The notes: a model not told the origin generated them from the sequence alone. A stretch of DNA of 64,000 bases from Martinezella hainanensis (GCF_900094555.1 NZ_FMAC01000009.1:124001-188000); one strand, 5' to 3'; positions 1 to 9,012 are shown, numbered from the stretch's first letter. Translations and numbers: made by a program.

Positions 1-306
1 GAGGCAAGCTATGTGATCCTACGGCTGCCGCTGGAGGTGAGCCCGCTCTTTCGCGACTGGCTTCTGCAGCATTATCCGGACCGCTATCGCCACGTCATGT
101 CGCTGATCCGCTCGATGCGCGGTGGCAAGGATTACGATGCGGAATTCGGCAAGCGCATGAAGGGCGCCGGACCCTATGCCTGGCAGATCAGCCGCCGCTT
201 CGAAATGGCGACGCGCCGGCTCGAGCTTACGCGCCGCAATATCGCCTTGCGCGACGACCTGTTCGTGCCGCCCGACGGCAGCGGCGTGCAGCTGTCGCTG
301 CTCTGA
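1..306 (+). CDS. PA0069-like radical SAM protein, C-terminal end only
   Basis: The frame is open from the first base, so this is the last 101 residues of a longer gene cut by the window edge; the internal GTG at 13 is not its start. The visible part (LPLEVSPLFRDWL, RSMRGGKDYDAEFGKRMKG, then a Leu-rich end) matches my memory of the C-terminus of PA0069-family radical SAM proteins. The 4Fe-4S CxxxCxxC motif of that family would lie upstream and cannot be seen, so the family call rests on tail similarity. The stop is 118 bases before rnhB on the same strand, so the two may be co-transcribed. The substrate is unknown. Confidence 0.7.
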   Translation, partial: EASYVILRLPLEVSPLFRDWLLQHYPDRYRHVMSLIRSMRGGKDYDAEFGKRMKGAGPYAWQISRRFEMATRRLELTRRNIALRDDLFVPPDGSGVQLSLL

Positions 307-424
307 TTTTTCTATTCTGCCTTCCTTGCGGGGGTTCCCTGTACCCGCTGGAAAAGCCCCCCGGTTCGCCGCCATGATCCACCGGGGGCTTGCAGGAGAT
401 CGGGTGGTGTGCGAGCTTCGCCGC

Positions 425-1084
425 ATGTCACGCCGTGCACCACCCGATTCTCCAATGCTGTTCGAGGACATTCCGCTTGTCCCCACTTTCGAGCTGGAAT
501 TGATCGCACGGCGCGCCGGGCATTGGCCTGTTGCCGGAGCTGACGAGGTCGGCCGAGGACCACTTGCGGGGCCTGTCGTCGCTGCCGCCGTCATTCTCGA
601 TCCGGAGCGCATCCCGAATGGACTGAATGATTCCAAGCAGTTGAGTGCGGCTAGGCGAGAAGAACTGTTCGTCGAGATCCTGGCGACAGCAACGGTCTCC
701 ATCGCTTCCTCGAGTGCAACCCGTATCGACACGACCGATATCCGCAAGGCGAGCCTGGATGCCATGCGCCGCGCCATATGCGGGCTGGCAATGCCGGCGA
801 GCTATGTACTGACCGACGGGCTCGATGTGCCAACCGGTCTTGCCTGCCCCGGCAAGGCCGTGGTCAAGGGCGATGCGCGCTCGTTCTCCATCGCCGCCGC
901 ATCGATCGTGGCCAAAGTGACCCGCGACCGGATGATGACACGCGCCGGCGTCGTCTTCCCCGCCTATGGCTTTGCAGCCCATGCGGGCTATGGCACCGCG
1001 CAGCATCGCGCCGGCATTGAGGAGCACGGTCCCTGCTCCCTGCATCGCATGAGCTTTCGCCCCTTGCGCAAAGAGGCCGTCTGA
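425..1084 (+). CDS. rnhB: Ribonuclease HII
   Basis: Cytoplasmic endonuclease that cuts the RNA strand of RNA-DNA hybrids and starts removal of ribonucleotides misincorporated in DNA. The 219-residue protein has the RNase HII signature GADEVGRGPLAGP at residues 38-50, with the catalytic Asp40-Glu41 pair. A later Asp in the YVLTDGLD segment and the KGDARSFSIAAASIVAKVTRD block are also typical. I chose the ATG at 425 because the family usually has a short N-terminal extension; an ATG at 455 is possible, while the open frame further upstream lies inside the previous gene. It converges on the phosphotransferase gene, and both stop codons fall inside one 12-bp palindrome (1081-1092). Confidence 0.93.
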   Translation: MSRRAPPDSPMLFEDIPLVPTFELELIARRAGHWPVAGADEVGRGPLAGPVVAAAVILDPERIPNGLNDSKQLSAARREELFVEILATATVSIASSSATRIDTTDIRKASLDAMRRAICGLAMPASYVLTDGLDVPTGLACPGKAVVKGDARSFSIAAASIVAKVTRDRMMTRAGVVFPAYGFAAHAGYGTAQHRAGIEEHGPCSLHRMSFRPLRKEAV

Positions 1085-1088
1085 GCGC

Positions 1089-1853
1089 TCAGCTCGTCAA
1101 CCCTGCGACGATCTCCGCCGACCATTTTCCGATATAGGCGATGTCTTCCCTGTAGATACGGTCATGGCCTTCCTGCAGATTTCGGCGATATCTCTCGATG
1201 CCGCGGGCAGCTTCCCGCTCCATGAAGGCCAACAGAGCCTCAAGCCGACCGACGATGACGTCAGGCAATGAAAGACGCTCGGCAGCGGACAAGCCATAGA
1301 CATCGATGAAGATGCGGGCACGGTTGATCTGGCCAGCAAGTCTGTCCAATCCATCCACAGCGACAAGGGAGGATACAGGCGCCCAGCGATAGACGGCGTA
1401 GGCCAGATCCCATATTCGCGGACCAGGATGCGCCGCCTCGAAATCGATGATGCCGGTTACTTCGCCATCATTCAGGACGACATTGTAGGGGGCAAAATCC
1501 CCATGGCAGATGACCTCGCAGGGCGAACGAGCCGGCAGTTGCCATGCATAATCGGCCTCAAGGTTCCGCGCGAACAAGGCACAGCAATCATGATAGCGCC
1601 GCAGCAGCGATGCTGCCGATCGCAGCGCCGTCTCGCTGCGCATGTGAGCACTGCCATCGAGGTCGCCGGTATCTCCGGGCAAATAGGACACCTTTTCCCA
1701 GACCTCGTCATATCCGACCGCCAGAGGGGCTGCCGCAAAGCCATGCCGATGAAGGGCAGCCAGCAAGGCATGCACGCCCGCTGTCCATGGCTGCGACGGC
1801 CTCACGATAAGATCGCCTTGACGAAACGGCTCATCGCCTGTTGGTGCCTGCAT
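1089..1853 (-). CDS. Aminoglycoside phosphotransferase (APH)-family kinase
   Basis: A 254-residue protein of the APH/choline kinase fold. The catalytic loop HGDFAPYNVV is at residues 117-126 (Brenner-type HGDxxxxN) and the metal-binding Asp is in IIDFEAA at about 135-141. The family phosphorylates small molecules such as aminoglycosides, choline or homoserine; nothing here identifies the substrate, and the genomic setting does not suggest antibiotic resistance. I start at the ATG at 1853, because the alternative at 1934 would add 27 low-complexity residues running into the atp terminator. It is downstream of the atp operon on the same strand but separated by that terminator. Confidence 0.8.
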   Translation of the reverse strand: MQAPTGDEPFRQGDLIVRPSQPWTAGVHALLAALHRHGFAAAPLAVGYDEVWEKVSYLPGDTGDLDGSAHMRSETALRSAASLLRRYHDCCALFARNLEADYAWQLPARSPCEVICHGDFAPYNVVLNDGEVTGIIDFEAAHPGPRIWDLAYAVYRWAPVSSLVAVDGLDRLAGQINRARIFIDVYGLSAAERLSLPDVIVGRLEALLAFMEREAARGIERYRRNLQEGHDRIYREDIAYIGKWSAEIVAGLTS

Positions 1854-1923
1854 CTGCCTCCCCCCAATCTCGTGATTTTGCTGTCGGTCGCGGCGATGAT
1901 CAACCTGCCTGGGCAGAAAACAG

Positions 1924-1950
1924 AAAAGCCCCACCGAAGCGGGGCTCTTT
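1924..1950 (-). terminator. Rho-independent terminator of the atp F0 operon
   Basis: On the minus strand AGCCCC and GGGGCT flank a short loop and are followed by TTTTCTGTTTT. It lies 20-50 bases after the atpF stop and before the phosphotransferase start, so it closes the atp operon. Confidence 0.8.
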
Positions 1951-1972
1951 CGAATTTCGATGTTCCGCGGGC

Positions 1973-2464
1973 TTAGTTCAACCGCGTCTTCACTTCCTTG
2001 ACCGCATCGCTGAAGAGGCCGGACTGGACGCTGCCGTCGGCCTTCTTCGCCAGAACCGATTCAGCAGCGGCAATCGCCAGGTCGACGGCGGCGGAACGGA
2101 CCGCCTTCATCGCATCGGCTTCCGCCTGCTTGATCTTCTGCTCGGACAAAGCCGTGCGGTTGGCGACGAACTCCTCGGTCTTCTTGCGAGCCTCGGTCGT
2201 CAGCATTTCGGCTTCGCGCTCGGCTGCAGCGACGATGTGCGCTGCTTCAGCCTCGGCTTCCTTGCGCTTGCGCTGATACTCGGCCAGCAAGTGCTGGGCC
2301 TCTTCGCGCAGGCGCTTGGCTTCTGCCAGCTCGTTGCGGATCTGATCGGCGCGGTCGTCAAGCGACTTTGCCATCATGCCCGGAACCTTCAGGTAAACGA
2401 TCAGGCCGAGGAAGATGAGAAGGCTGACGAACGCGAAGAAGGTGTTGTCGAAAGCGAATTCCAT
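1973..2464 (-). CDS. atpF: F0 ATP synthase subunit b
   Basis: Subunit b forms the peripheral stalk that holds F1 against rotation. The 163-residue protein has one N-terminal membrane helix (about residues 6-27) followed by a long Ala/Glu/Lys/Arg-rich coiled coil, the standard b-subunit architecture. It is the last gene of the minus-strand operon atpI-atpB-atpE-atpF'-atpF, three bases after the b' gene. Phototrophs and alphaproteobacteria carry two different b-type genes, and the presence of both here fits that pattern. The F1 genes (atpHAGDC) are not in the window, as expected for the split alphaproteobacterial arrangement. Confidence 0.95.
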   Translation of the reverse strand: MEFAFDNTFFAFVSLLIFLGLIVYLKVPGMMAKSLDDRADQIRNELAEAKRLREEAQHLLAEYQRKRKEAEAEAAHIVAAAEREAEMLTTEARKKTEEFVANRTALSEQKIKQAEADAMKAVRSAAVDLAIAAAESVLAKKADGSVQSGLFSDAVKEVKTRLN

Positions 2465-2467
2465 GGA

Positions 2468-3067
2468 TCACCCCTCCTGCTTGGCGGCAGCAGCCGCAAC
2501 CGCAGAGGCGACATCGGCCTTACCGGCGACATTGCCAACCAACTGCTCGACGACGGCACCAGCCGTCTCCTCGGCAATCGCACCGACATCGCCGAAGGCT
2601 TTCGCCTTGATTTCAGCGATCCGGCCTTCTGCGGCCTTGAGCTTCTCAGCCAGGCTTGCCTCGATCGCCTTGCGATCTTCTTCGGCCTTGGCCTTGGCGG
2701 CATCGCGGGCAGTGGCGCCGATGGAATTCGCCTTGGCGCGCGCAGCGGCCAATTCGCTTTCATAGGTCGCGACGGCAGCGTCGGCTTCAGCCTTCAGACG
2801 CGAGGCTTCTTGGATATCCTGGGCGATCCGGTCGTGCCGGCTTTCCAGAATGCTGCCGACGCGCGGAATAACGATCTTCTGCATGGCCACGTAGAAGATA
2901 ACGAAGGTGATCACCAGCCAAAGCAGCTGTGACGGATACGTCGTATGGTCAAACGGCGGGAATACGCCGCCGTGATGGCCTTCATTCGGCGCACCCGTTT
3001 CCGTGTGCACCGCTCCGGCGGCCGGCGGTGCTTCTTCAGCATATGCCGGGGTCACAAACATGCTCAC
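2468..3067 (-). CDS. atpF': F0 ATP synthase subunit b'
   Basis: Second b-type stalk subunit (also called atpG or atpF2), expected to pair with AtpF as a b/b' heterodimer. It has 199 residues: an N-terminal section MSMFVTPAYAEEAPPAAG resembling a leader, a Gly/His-rich stretch, one membrane helix at about residues 45-65, then a long charged Ala/Glu/Lys coiled coil. A start at the second Met (3061) would drop two residues. It lies 72 bases after atpE and 3 bases before atpF in the same operon. Confidence 0.93.
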   Translation of the reverse strand: MSMFVTPAYAEEAPPAAGAVHTETGAPNEGHHGGVFPPFDHTTYPSQLLWLVITFVIFYVAMQKIVIPRVGSILESRHDRIAQDIQEASRLKAEADAAVATYESELAAARAKANSIGATARDAAKAKAEEDRKAIEASLAEKLKAAEGRIAEIKAKAFGDVGAIAEETAGAVVEQLVGNVAGKADVASAVAAAAAKQEG

Positions 3068-3139
3068 CTCCAGGTGGTCTGCAAATACAAAGAATCACGG
3101 CTCGCTGCTCGCGAACCGTGATCTATGACGCCGCTGATA

Positions 3140-3367
3140 TCAGACGGCGAAGAGCAGGAGGAGAGCGACGAGCAGCGAGAAGATGCCCAGAGCTTCCGTA
3201 ACGGCGAAGCCGAATACCAGACGGCCGAACTGGCTGTCAGCAGCCGACGGGTTGCGCAGTGCGCCGGACAGGTAGCTGCCGAAGATATTGCCGAGGCCGA
3301 GAGCCGTGCCGGCCATACCAAAGCAAGCCAAACCTGCGCCGATGAACTTTGCTGCTTCCGCGTCCAT
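3140..3367 (-). CDS. atpE: F0 ATP synthase subunit c
   Basis: Proteolipid that forms the rotating membrane ring and carries protons. The 75-residue protein is two membrane helices joined by a polar loop containing LRNPSAAD. The essential carboxylate is Glu58, in FAVTEALG. A Gly/Ala-rich first helix (AGTALGLGNIFG) supports tight ring packing. No Na+-binding signature is evident, so proton coupling is the simple reading. It lies between atpB and atpF', with a good ribosome binding site (AAAGGAGTT) upstream of the ATG. Confidence 0.97.
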   Translation of the reverse strand: MDAEAAKFIGAGLACFGMAGTALGLGNIFGSYLSGALRNPSAADSQFGRLVFGFAVTEALGIFSLLVALLLLFAV

Positions 3368-3433
3368 GTTGAACTCCTTTGAAATGGTTGTGCGGTGAAT
3401 GACTGACGCCGTTAGACGCCAATGTCTTTATCC

Positions 3434-4186
3434 TTAGTGGCCACCCGGGTGGATTGCGTCGTTGAGGTACATGCAAGTCAGCACCGCAAAGACGTAAGCC
3501 TGAAGGAAGGCGACAAGGAACTCGAGACCGGTGAGGGCGACGGTCATGATAAGAGGAAGAACAGCTCCGCCGATACCAAGCGCGCCGAGTGCTCCGAGCG
3601 AGGCGACGAAGCCCGCGAACACCTTGAGCGTGATATGACCGGCCAACATGTTGGCGAAAAGACGAACAGAGAGCGAAACCGGGCGGGACAGGAAGGAGAT
3701 GATTTCGATCGCCACCACCAGCGGCAGAAGAACCCCCGGAACACCCTGCGGCACGAAGATCTTGAAGAAGCCGAAGCCATGCTTGATCAAACCGTAGAAA
3801 ATAACGGTGAAGATGACGAGCAGCGCGAGCGCAAGCGTCACGATGATCTGGCTGGTGACGGTATAGAAGTAAGGAACGAGGCCTAGCAGGTTCGCCGTCA
3901 GGACGAACATGAAGAGAGAGAAGACCAGCGGGAAGAACTTCATTCCCTTCGTCCCCGCCCCCTCTTTCAGCATCGAGGCGATGAACTCATAGGCCATTTC
4001 CGCCACCGACTGCGAGCGCGTCGGGATGACGCCGCGCGGCGCGCTGGCAAAATAAAGGAAGCCCGCGGAAATCACTGCGGAGGCAACCATGAACAGCGAG
4101 GCGTTGGTGAACGAAAAATCAATTCCGCCGATATCGATCGGGATAATCTTGAAGATCAGGAACTGATGGGTAGGATCGTTTGCCAC
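3434..4186 (-). CDS. atpB: F0 ATP synthase subunit a
   Basis: Membrane subunit that forms the proton half-channels against the c ring. Residues near the C-terminus (LSVRLFANMLAGH) include the essential stator Arg of SxRLFxNxxAGH. Several membrane helices are evident. I start at GTG 4186, which gives VANDPTHQFLIFKI and a 250-residue protein; rhizobial AtpB proteins begin at this point and an AAAGAGAA ribosome binding site precedes it. An upstream ATG at 4234 would add 16 residues rich in charge. It follows atpI by 78 bases. Confidence 0.95.
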   Translation of the reverse strand: MANDPTHQFLIFKIIPIDIGGIDFSFTNASLFMVASAVISAGFLYFASAPRGVIPTRSQSVAEMAYEFIASMLKEGAGTKGMKFFPLVFSLFMFVLTANLLGLVPYFYTVTSQIIVTLALALLVIFTVIFYGLIKHGFGFFKIFVPQGVPGVLLPLVVAIEIISFLSRPVSLSVRLFANMLAGHITLKVFAGFVASLGALGALGIGGAVLPLIMTVALTGLEFLVAFLQAYVFAVLTCMYLNDAIHPGGH

Positions 4187-4264
4187 CGCTTGTTCTCTTT
4201 CATTTTTCCGCTCCACCGAGCGGATGCTTCTCATCTGGAAACAGCGCCGCAGCGTTGCTTCCGC

Positions 4265-4609
4265 TCATTTCTTATCAGGACCACGCTCTTGCGGCACCGG
4301 TGTCGCCACCTTGCCCGCAGAGCGCAGCACATTCAGCACGCCGGCACAAAATCCGAGAAGCAGCAGAATAATCATGCCCCACGGCGTCGTACCGAGAAAA
4401 CGGTCCAGGACATAGCCCAGAACAGCGCCAACGATGATTGCGGCTATGAACTCACTGGAAAGCTTCATCGCCTGAGCGTAGCCTTTACGGCTCTCCTCGG
4501 CGCGAACCTCCCCGCGTTCACCCTCTCTCACCGCAGCGCGTTTGCTCGCCAATTCGGCTCCCAGCTGCGCTCGCCGCTGTTCCAGACCTTCGTCGCGGTC
4601 GTCCGTCAT
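4265..4609 (-). CDS. atpI: ATP synthase protein I
   Basis: First gene of the F0 operon. The 114-residue protein has a charged N-terminal half and two membrane helices (about residues 51-70 and 76-96), as AtpI does. AtpI helps c-ring assembly or Mg2+ supply and is not part of the finished enzyme; which role applies here is not known. The N-terminal half is rich in Arg/Glu (REGERGEVRAEE), as in other rhizobial AtpI proteins. A CTTGAC-N17-CTATGT promoter lies about 105 bases upstream. Confidence 0.88.
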   Translation of the reverse strand: MTDDRDEGLEQRRAQLGAELASKRAAVREGERGEVRAEESRKGYAQAMKLSSEFIAAIIVGAVLGYVLDRFLGTTPWGMIILLLLGFCAGVLNVLRSAGKVATPVPQERGPDKK

Positions 4610-4921
4610 GGTGGCATCCTCCCATTTTCGTTGCGCGCAATCCCTGTACCCCGGTCAACGCGTAAACGAACAGCAGGTTTCGCCACCTTTCGGCCCGTTT
4701 TGAAGTCGCGCGCAACATAGTTTTAGGAAAAAGCATAGTCAAGGCGTAGACGTCATCTGTCCAGCCATAAATTAGCCCAATTAAATCATGATCTTAGGCC
4801 GAAAGAGCCATATTGATCGAAAACTGAGCCGAAGAATCCTCTTCAGCCCCTGCTTTCCTGTGGCTTTTTTGCCAGGGGCAGCGCGTCCGCGCGCCGCGTC
4901 AATCTGCCAGAACCGACTGCC
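4610..4921. other. Intergenic region between the cell wall hydrolase gene and atpI
   Basis: It holds the atp promoter (4715-4743). Near 4853-4888, GCCCCTG and CAGGGGC arms flank a 20-base loop on the minus strand just after the hydrolase stop, a weak terminator candidate without a clear T run. No gene is seen. Confidence 0.5.
4715..4743 (-). promoter_or_regulatory. Probable sigma-70 promoter of the atp F0 operon
   Basis: On the minus strand CTTGAC (4738-4743), a 17-base spacer and CTATGT (4715-4720) match the alphaproteobacterial housekeeping consensus. It lies about 105 bases before the atpI start. Position and motif are seen directly; activity is inferred. Confidence 0.65.
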
Positions 4922-6103
4922 TCAGCTCCAGCCGCCGCCATAGGTCCTGTAGAAGATGTGCATGCCTATGCGGCCGACCTTCACCATTTCAGCAGCCCAT
5001 TTCGGCCGGACATAGACAGCATGATAATGGGTGGCGGAACCGACTTCCGGCAACCAGATCTTGCCGGCGGTCACGGCCATGGCGACCTGACGGGCGATAC
5101 GCCAGTGTTCGGGGGAATTGACGCGCTCCTTGACGTTGTCGCAGGCAAAGGAGAACTGGCAAGCGTTGGTCCAATCCTCATTCTGATAGACGACGCCACA
5201 GATGGTCTTGGGATAAGCGGGATTGCGGACGCGATTGAGGATGACCTGGGCGACGGCTGCCTGCCCCTTCACGGATTCGCCGCGTGCCTCGAAATAGATG
5301 CCGGTCGCTAGGCATTGCTGCTCATCCGAGGAGAAGACCGAGGGTGGCAGGACATTGGCGGCCCATAGGTGATCCTTGGGGCCTATCTGCGGCACGAAGC
5401 GGCCCTCGCCGTCCTGATCCTTGGCAAGAATGGAATCGAAGGGCGAAACACGGGCATAATCCGGCGCCGGCGAGGCATAGGCGGCCGCCAGAACATCGGC
5501 ATTCTGATTGGTGACCAGATTGGCAATATAGGCCGGCACGCTATCATCCGGCTTCGGCGGCTGCTTCTTATAGAAAGCAGTAGCAATCTGGATTTCCTTG
5601 CCGCCGAGCTTCGGCTTCAGGAACGCGGTGCGCTCGCCGGTCGCCGATTCCGGCCGAAGAAGCAAGCTCTGGCGCTGCAGCACGGAGCCCGCGGAAAAAT
5701 CCTTCGGCGGCTGCATCGGCGCGACAGCCACCACTCTGCCCTTCTTGTCCTGCCGATTGATACGGTCCTCATCGGGCCGGGGATCGCTGCCCTTCTGTTC
5801 GGACTGGAACGCGACCCGGCGCCCGTCCGGCAACACGAGACCGCCATCTCCAATGGCAGCAGAGGCCTTGACGTCACCGAAAGCCAGTTCCGCCTGATGG
5901 GTGGAGCCGGCTGGCGAATTGGTCATCACCATGCGCCAGTTCGCCCCTTCCCGGTCGATCCCGGCAAGCAGGCCGGCAAGATCGCCATAGGCTGCCGTCG
6001 ATGGGAAAATAAGCCAGGCGCAAAGCCCGAAGACGGCTGGAGAGGTCCAGTTTTGTGGCAAAAACCGCAGTTTGCGGCTGGCATAACGCGAGCGAGACAA
6101 CAC
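4922..6103 (-). CDS. SleB/CwlJ-type cell wall hydrolase
   Basis: 393 residues. The N-terminus has a positively charged start and a hydrophobic stretch (about residues 22-39) that would export or anchor it. A long variable middle region follows. The C-terminal 130 residues form a Hydrolase_2 (SleB) domain with TGIYFEARGES, where Glu272 is the probable catalytic acid. LNRVRNPAYPKTICGVVYQ and QFSFACD are also characteristic. Such enzymes cut peptidoglycan, and in non-spore-formers they probably act in wall remodelling. The gene is upstream of the atp operon with its own weak terminator. The start at 6103 is the first good one, but a few codons either way are possible. Confidence 0.87.
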   Translation of the reverse strand: MLSRSRYASRKLRFLPQNWTSPAVFGLCAWLIFPSTAAYGDLAGLLAGIDREGANWRMVMTNSPAGSTHQAELAFGDVKASAAIGDGGLVLPDGRRVAFQSEQKGSDPRPDEDRINRQDKKGRVVAVAPMQPPKDFSAGSVLQRQSLLLRPESATGERTAFLKPKLGGKEIQIATAFYKKQPPKPDDSVPAYIANLVTNQNADVLAAAYASPAPDYARVSPFDSILAKDQDGEGRFVPQIGPKDHLWAANVLPPSVFSSDEQQCLATGIYFEARGESVKGQAAVAQVILNRVRNPAYPKTICGVVYQNEDWTNACQFSFACDNVKERVNSPEHWRIARQVAMAVTAGKIWLPEVGSATHYHAVYVRPKWAAEMVKVGRIGMHIFYRTYGGGWS

Positions 6104-6220
6104 CGGACTCCAAACGGCACTCGAAACTAGGAGCCGGAATAATCTCCCATTAACCTTGATGGATGGTTAATTCGGGCAATTCTATGGTTAGGAATGAAAG
6201 ATTCGGAGTGTGTGGCGAAC

Positions 6221-6952
6221 TCATGTAAGGGCTGTGAGCAGCTCAGTGCTAGGCGGAGGCTCGATATGCTCCGCCACCATGTATCGGCGCGCTAGGAGCA
6301 CTGATACATAAGTCCAACCAATCATCTGTAACGCATTGGATACCAAAGACGCCACAACGACAGGGATATTCAACTGACCATTCACGATCAGATCCGTCCC
6401 CCTGACGGAACTCGCAAGAATCCCCACAATCACGCCGGCAACGAGTGGAACGGCTAAGCCCAGGAATATCAGGGACGCCGTCGAGGGAAACCGCTTCAGA
6501 CCTCGTCGCAGTGCATCTCCTATACTCGCATTGGTGCCATGGAGGCGCGCCGGTAACCACGTGCCAAACAGAGAAAAGACGATGGTAAGCGTTACCAAGA
6601 ATGCCAGCGTTGCCCACAGCCCGACGTAAGCCTTTCCAAGGTCATTCAATTTCAGAAGAATGACAAGGATCGGCAGCATTATCATGAACCCTCCCAGCGT
6701 TAGCGCCACACTCCTGAACATATATCCAGCGAACGGAAGTTTTCTGCCCTTGGCCGCGGCGGTGAAATTCTGATCTCGTAGAACTGAGTTCTGAACATTC
6801 ATCGACAATATGCTCATTAAAATAAAAGTGGCACCTGCCGAAGCGGACCCTCCAGAATACTCATCGAAAATCGAAGCGCCAACGGAGCACAGGATAAACG
6901 TCGCGTAAAATGCCATATTGCGACGTGCGATGGACAAGGTCTGTTTAAACAT
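6221..6952 (-). CDS. Hypothetical membrane protein, about six TM segments
   Basis: 243 residues with hydrophobic segments at roughly 13-30, 40-55, 78-100, 108-130, 155-180 and 195-222. I do not recognise a family. The overall look (a loop ending GRKLPFAGYMFRS between helices and an amphipathic LRRGLKRFPSTASL before helix 5) is like small inner-membrane proteins of the DUF-type carried by many rhizobia. A GGAGGAGG ribosome binding site precedes the ATG. Codon use and base composition look more AT-rich than the genes on either side, for example TTAAAATAAAAG near 6815, which hints at later acquisition or weak selection. It is a lone gene between the hydrolase and kup. Confidence 0.7.
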   Translation of the reverse strand: MFKQTLSIARRNMAFYATFILCSVGASIFDEYSGGSASAGATFILMSILSMNVQNSVLRDQNFTAAAKGRKLPFAGYMFRSVALTLGGFMIMLPILVILLKLNDLGKAYVGLWATLAFLVTLTIVFSLFGTWLPARLHGTNASIGDALRRGLKRFPSTASLIFLGLAVPLVAGVIVGILASSVRGTDLIVNGQLNIPVVVASLVSNALQMIGWTYVSVLLARRYMVAEHIEPPPSTELLTALT

Positions 6953-7037
6953 CCGCGATCGCCTCCTCCAAGACCATAGCAGTACTTACGTCTTTAGATT
7001 GAATAGGCCAACGCCTCACTTGCGCAATGGAAAAGTC

Positions 7038-7069
7038 AAAAGGCCCGGCGGATATCCACCAGGCCTTTT
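7038..7069. terminator. Bidirectional intrinsic terminator after kup
   Basis: AAAAGGCC (7038-7045) and GGCCTTTT (7062-7069) form a stem with a loop that contains GGATATCC. The minus-strand copy is followed by T residues and lies 25 bases after the kup stop, so it should end the corA-kup transcript. Confidence 0.8.
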
Positions 7070-7093
7070 GAACGGACAGCAAGAATATCTGCG

Positions 7094-8995
7094 TCAGATG
7101 ATGACGTGCGAGCCTAGTTCCACCACGCGGTTGGCCGGCAGACGGAAGTAGTCCGAGGGGTCAGTCGCGGCATTGGCGAGCGCGATATAGAGCCGGTCCT
7201 GCCAATGCGGCATCCCCGACTTCGCATCCGGCACCAGCTTGCGCCGGCCAAGATAGAAGGAGGTCGACATGATGTCGAACTTCAGGCCCGTCTTGCGCAG
7301 AGTCGCGAGCGCCTGCGAGACATTCTGCGATTCCATGAAGCCAAAGCGCAACTCGACACGCGAGAAGCGCTCGGAAACCTTCTCGACCGAATAGCGGTCC
7401 TCCTGGGCGACGCGCGGCTTGTTGATGGTGCGGATCGTCAAAATGACGTTCTTGTCGTGCAGGACGTGATTGTGCTTCAGATTATGCAACAGTGCGGCGG
7501 GCGCGGATTCCGGATCGCTGGTCAGGAAGATCGCCGTGCCGGGCACATGCGCGGGCGAATGATCGCTCTTGCGCTCGATGGAGCTGACGAAGGAGGACAA
7601 CGGGATATCGGTGTGCCGCGTCTTTTCCATCAGGATCGACGTGCCGCGGCGCCAGGTCCACATGATGACGGTAAAGGCCGTCGCGATCATAACCGGAACA
7701 TAGCCGCCGTCATGGATCTTCAAGAGGTTGGCGCCGAGGAAGACGAATTCCAGCAGCAAGAGCGGCGTAAGCACGGCAACGGCCATGGGTAGTGACCAGT
7801 TCCAGCGGACTCGCACGAATTCGAACGCCATGATCGAGGTGACGACCATCGCGCCGGTCACCGAGATACCATAGGCCGTCGCCAGCGCATCCGAGGTCTT
7901 GAAGGCCAGCACCAGGAAGATGACACCGAAGAACAGGACGGTATTGACCGATGGCAGGAATATCTGCCCGGTATTGGTCTCGGACGTAAAGAGGATTTCC
8001 ATGCGCGGCAGGAAGCCGAGGTGAATCGCCTGACGCGTGAGCGAGAAAGCACCCGTGATCACGGCCTGGCTGGCGATGATCGTCGCCATCGTGGCAAGAA
8101 TGACCACCGGCAGGATCGCCCAGTGCGGATACATCAGGAAGAACGGATCCGACATGGCCATTGGGTCGCGCAGGACTAGAGCGCCCTGACCGAAGTAGTT
8201 CAAAGTCAGCGACGGAAACACCAGCACGAACCAGGCCCATTGGATCGGACGGCGGCCGAAATGGCCAAGGTCGGCATAAAGGGCTTCCGCACCTGTCACC
8301 GTCAGAAACACGGCACCGAGAACGACGACGCCGAGAAAGCCCTCGCGCATCAGAAAGCTCACCGCATACCAGGGATTGAGCGCTGCCAGAATGCTGTAGT
8401 CATCGGAAATGTGCATGATGCCGGCAAGGCCCATGACGATGAACCACAGCGCCGTGATCGGGCCGAAGAAGCGAGCGACCGCACCGGTGCCATGCGACTG
8501 GATCGCAAAAAGCAGCGCCAGGATCGCCACCGATATGGGGACGATATAATCCGACAATTGCGGTGTGACGAGCTTCAGACCTTCGACGGCGGAAAGAACC
8601 GAAAGCGCCGGGGTAATCATCGCGTCGCCGAGAAAGAGTGCCGCGCCCAAAAGGCCCAGCAGCATCAAGATGGCGGTGTGGCCGTTCGCCGTCTTCATCA
8701 ACAGCGCCAGCAGCGATAGAGTGCCGCCTTCGCCATCGTTGTCCGCACGGAGCAGAAAAAGGACATATTTGATCGTGACGATGATCGTCAGCGTCCAGAA
8801 CATCAACGATACGACGCTGATGACTTCGCCGCGCGTCAGACCGTCAGCGGCCACCGGCTTCAATGCTTCGCGAAAGGCATAGAGCGGGCTCGTACCGATG
8901 TCGCCATAAACAACGCCGATCGAGCCGAGGGCGAGGTATGCGAGCTTACGAGAGTTCATTTTCCCGTCGGGAGAATGATCGGTTTGGTTAGACAT
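7094..8995 (-). CDS. kup: Low-affinity potassium uptake protein Kup
   Basis: 633 residues, normal for Kup/HAK/KT transporters, which import K+ with protons across the inner membrane. The N-terminal region has LGSIGVVYGDIGTSPLYAFREA, the family hallmark, followed by about 12 membrane segments. The C-terminal part (about 470-633) is the cytoplasmic K_trans domain. It starts 17 bases after the corA stop, so the two cation transporters probably form one transcript. The terminator at 7038-7069 closes it. Confidence 0.96.
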   Translation of the reverse strand: MSNQTDHSPDGKMNSRKLAYLALGSIGVVYGDIGTSPLYAFREALKPVAADGLTRGEVISVVSLMFWTLTIIVTIKYVLFLLRADNDGEGGTLSLLALLMKTANGHTAILMLLGLLGAALFLGDAMITPALSVLSAVEGLKLVTPQLSDYIVPISVAILALLFAIQSHGTGAVARFFGPITALWFIVMGLAGIMHISDDYSILAALNPWYAVSFLMREGFLGVVVLGAVFLTVTGAEALYADLGHFGRRPIQWAWFVLVFPSLTLNYFGQGALVLRDPMAMSDPFFLMYPHWAILPVVILATMATIIASQAVITGAFSLTRQAIHLGFLPRMEILFTSETNTGQIFLPSVNTVLFFGVIFLVLAFKTSDALATAYGISVTGAMVVTSIMAFEFVRVRWNWSLPMAVAVLTPLLLLEFVFLGANLLKIHDGGYVPVMIATAFTVIMWTWRRGTSILMEKTRHTDIPLSSFVSSIERKSDHSPAHVPGTAIFLTSDPESAPAALLHNLKHNHVLHDKNVILTIRTINKPRVAQEDRYSVEKVSERFSRVELRFGFMESQNVSQALATLRKTGLKFDIMSTSFYLGRRKLVPDAKSGMPHWQDRLYIALANAATDPSDYFRLPANRVVELGSHVII

Positions 8996-9012
8996 TCAGG
9001 ATCACTAGACTC

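Noticed and set aside
1081..1092. 12-bp palindrome CTGAGCGCTCAG between rnhB and the phosphotransferase
   Set aside because: It consists mainly of the two convergent stop codons and is too short to be convincing as a terminator.
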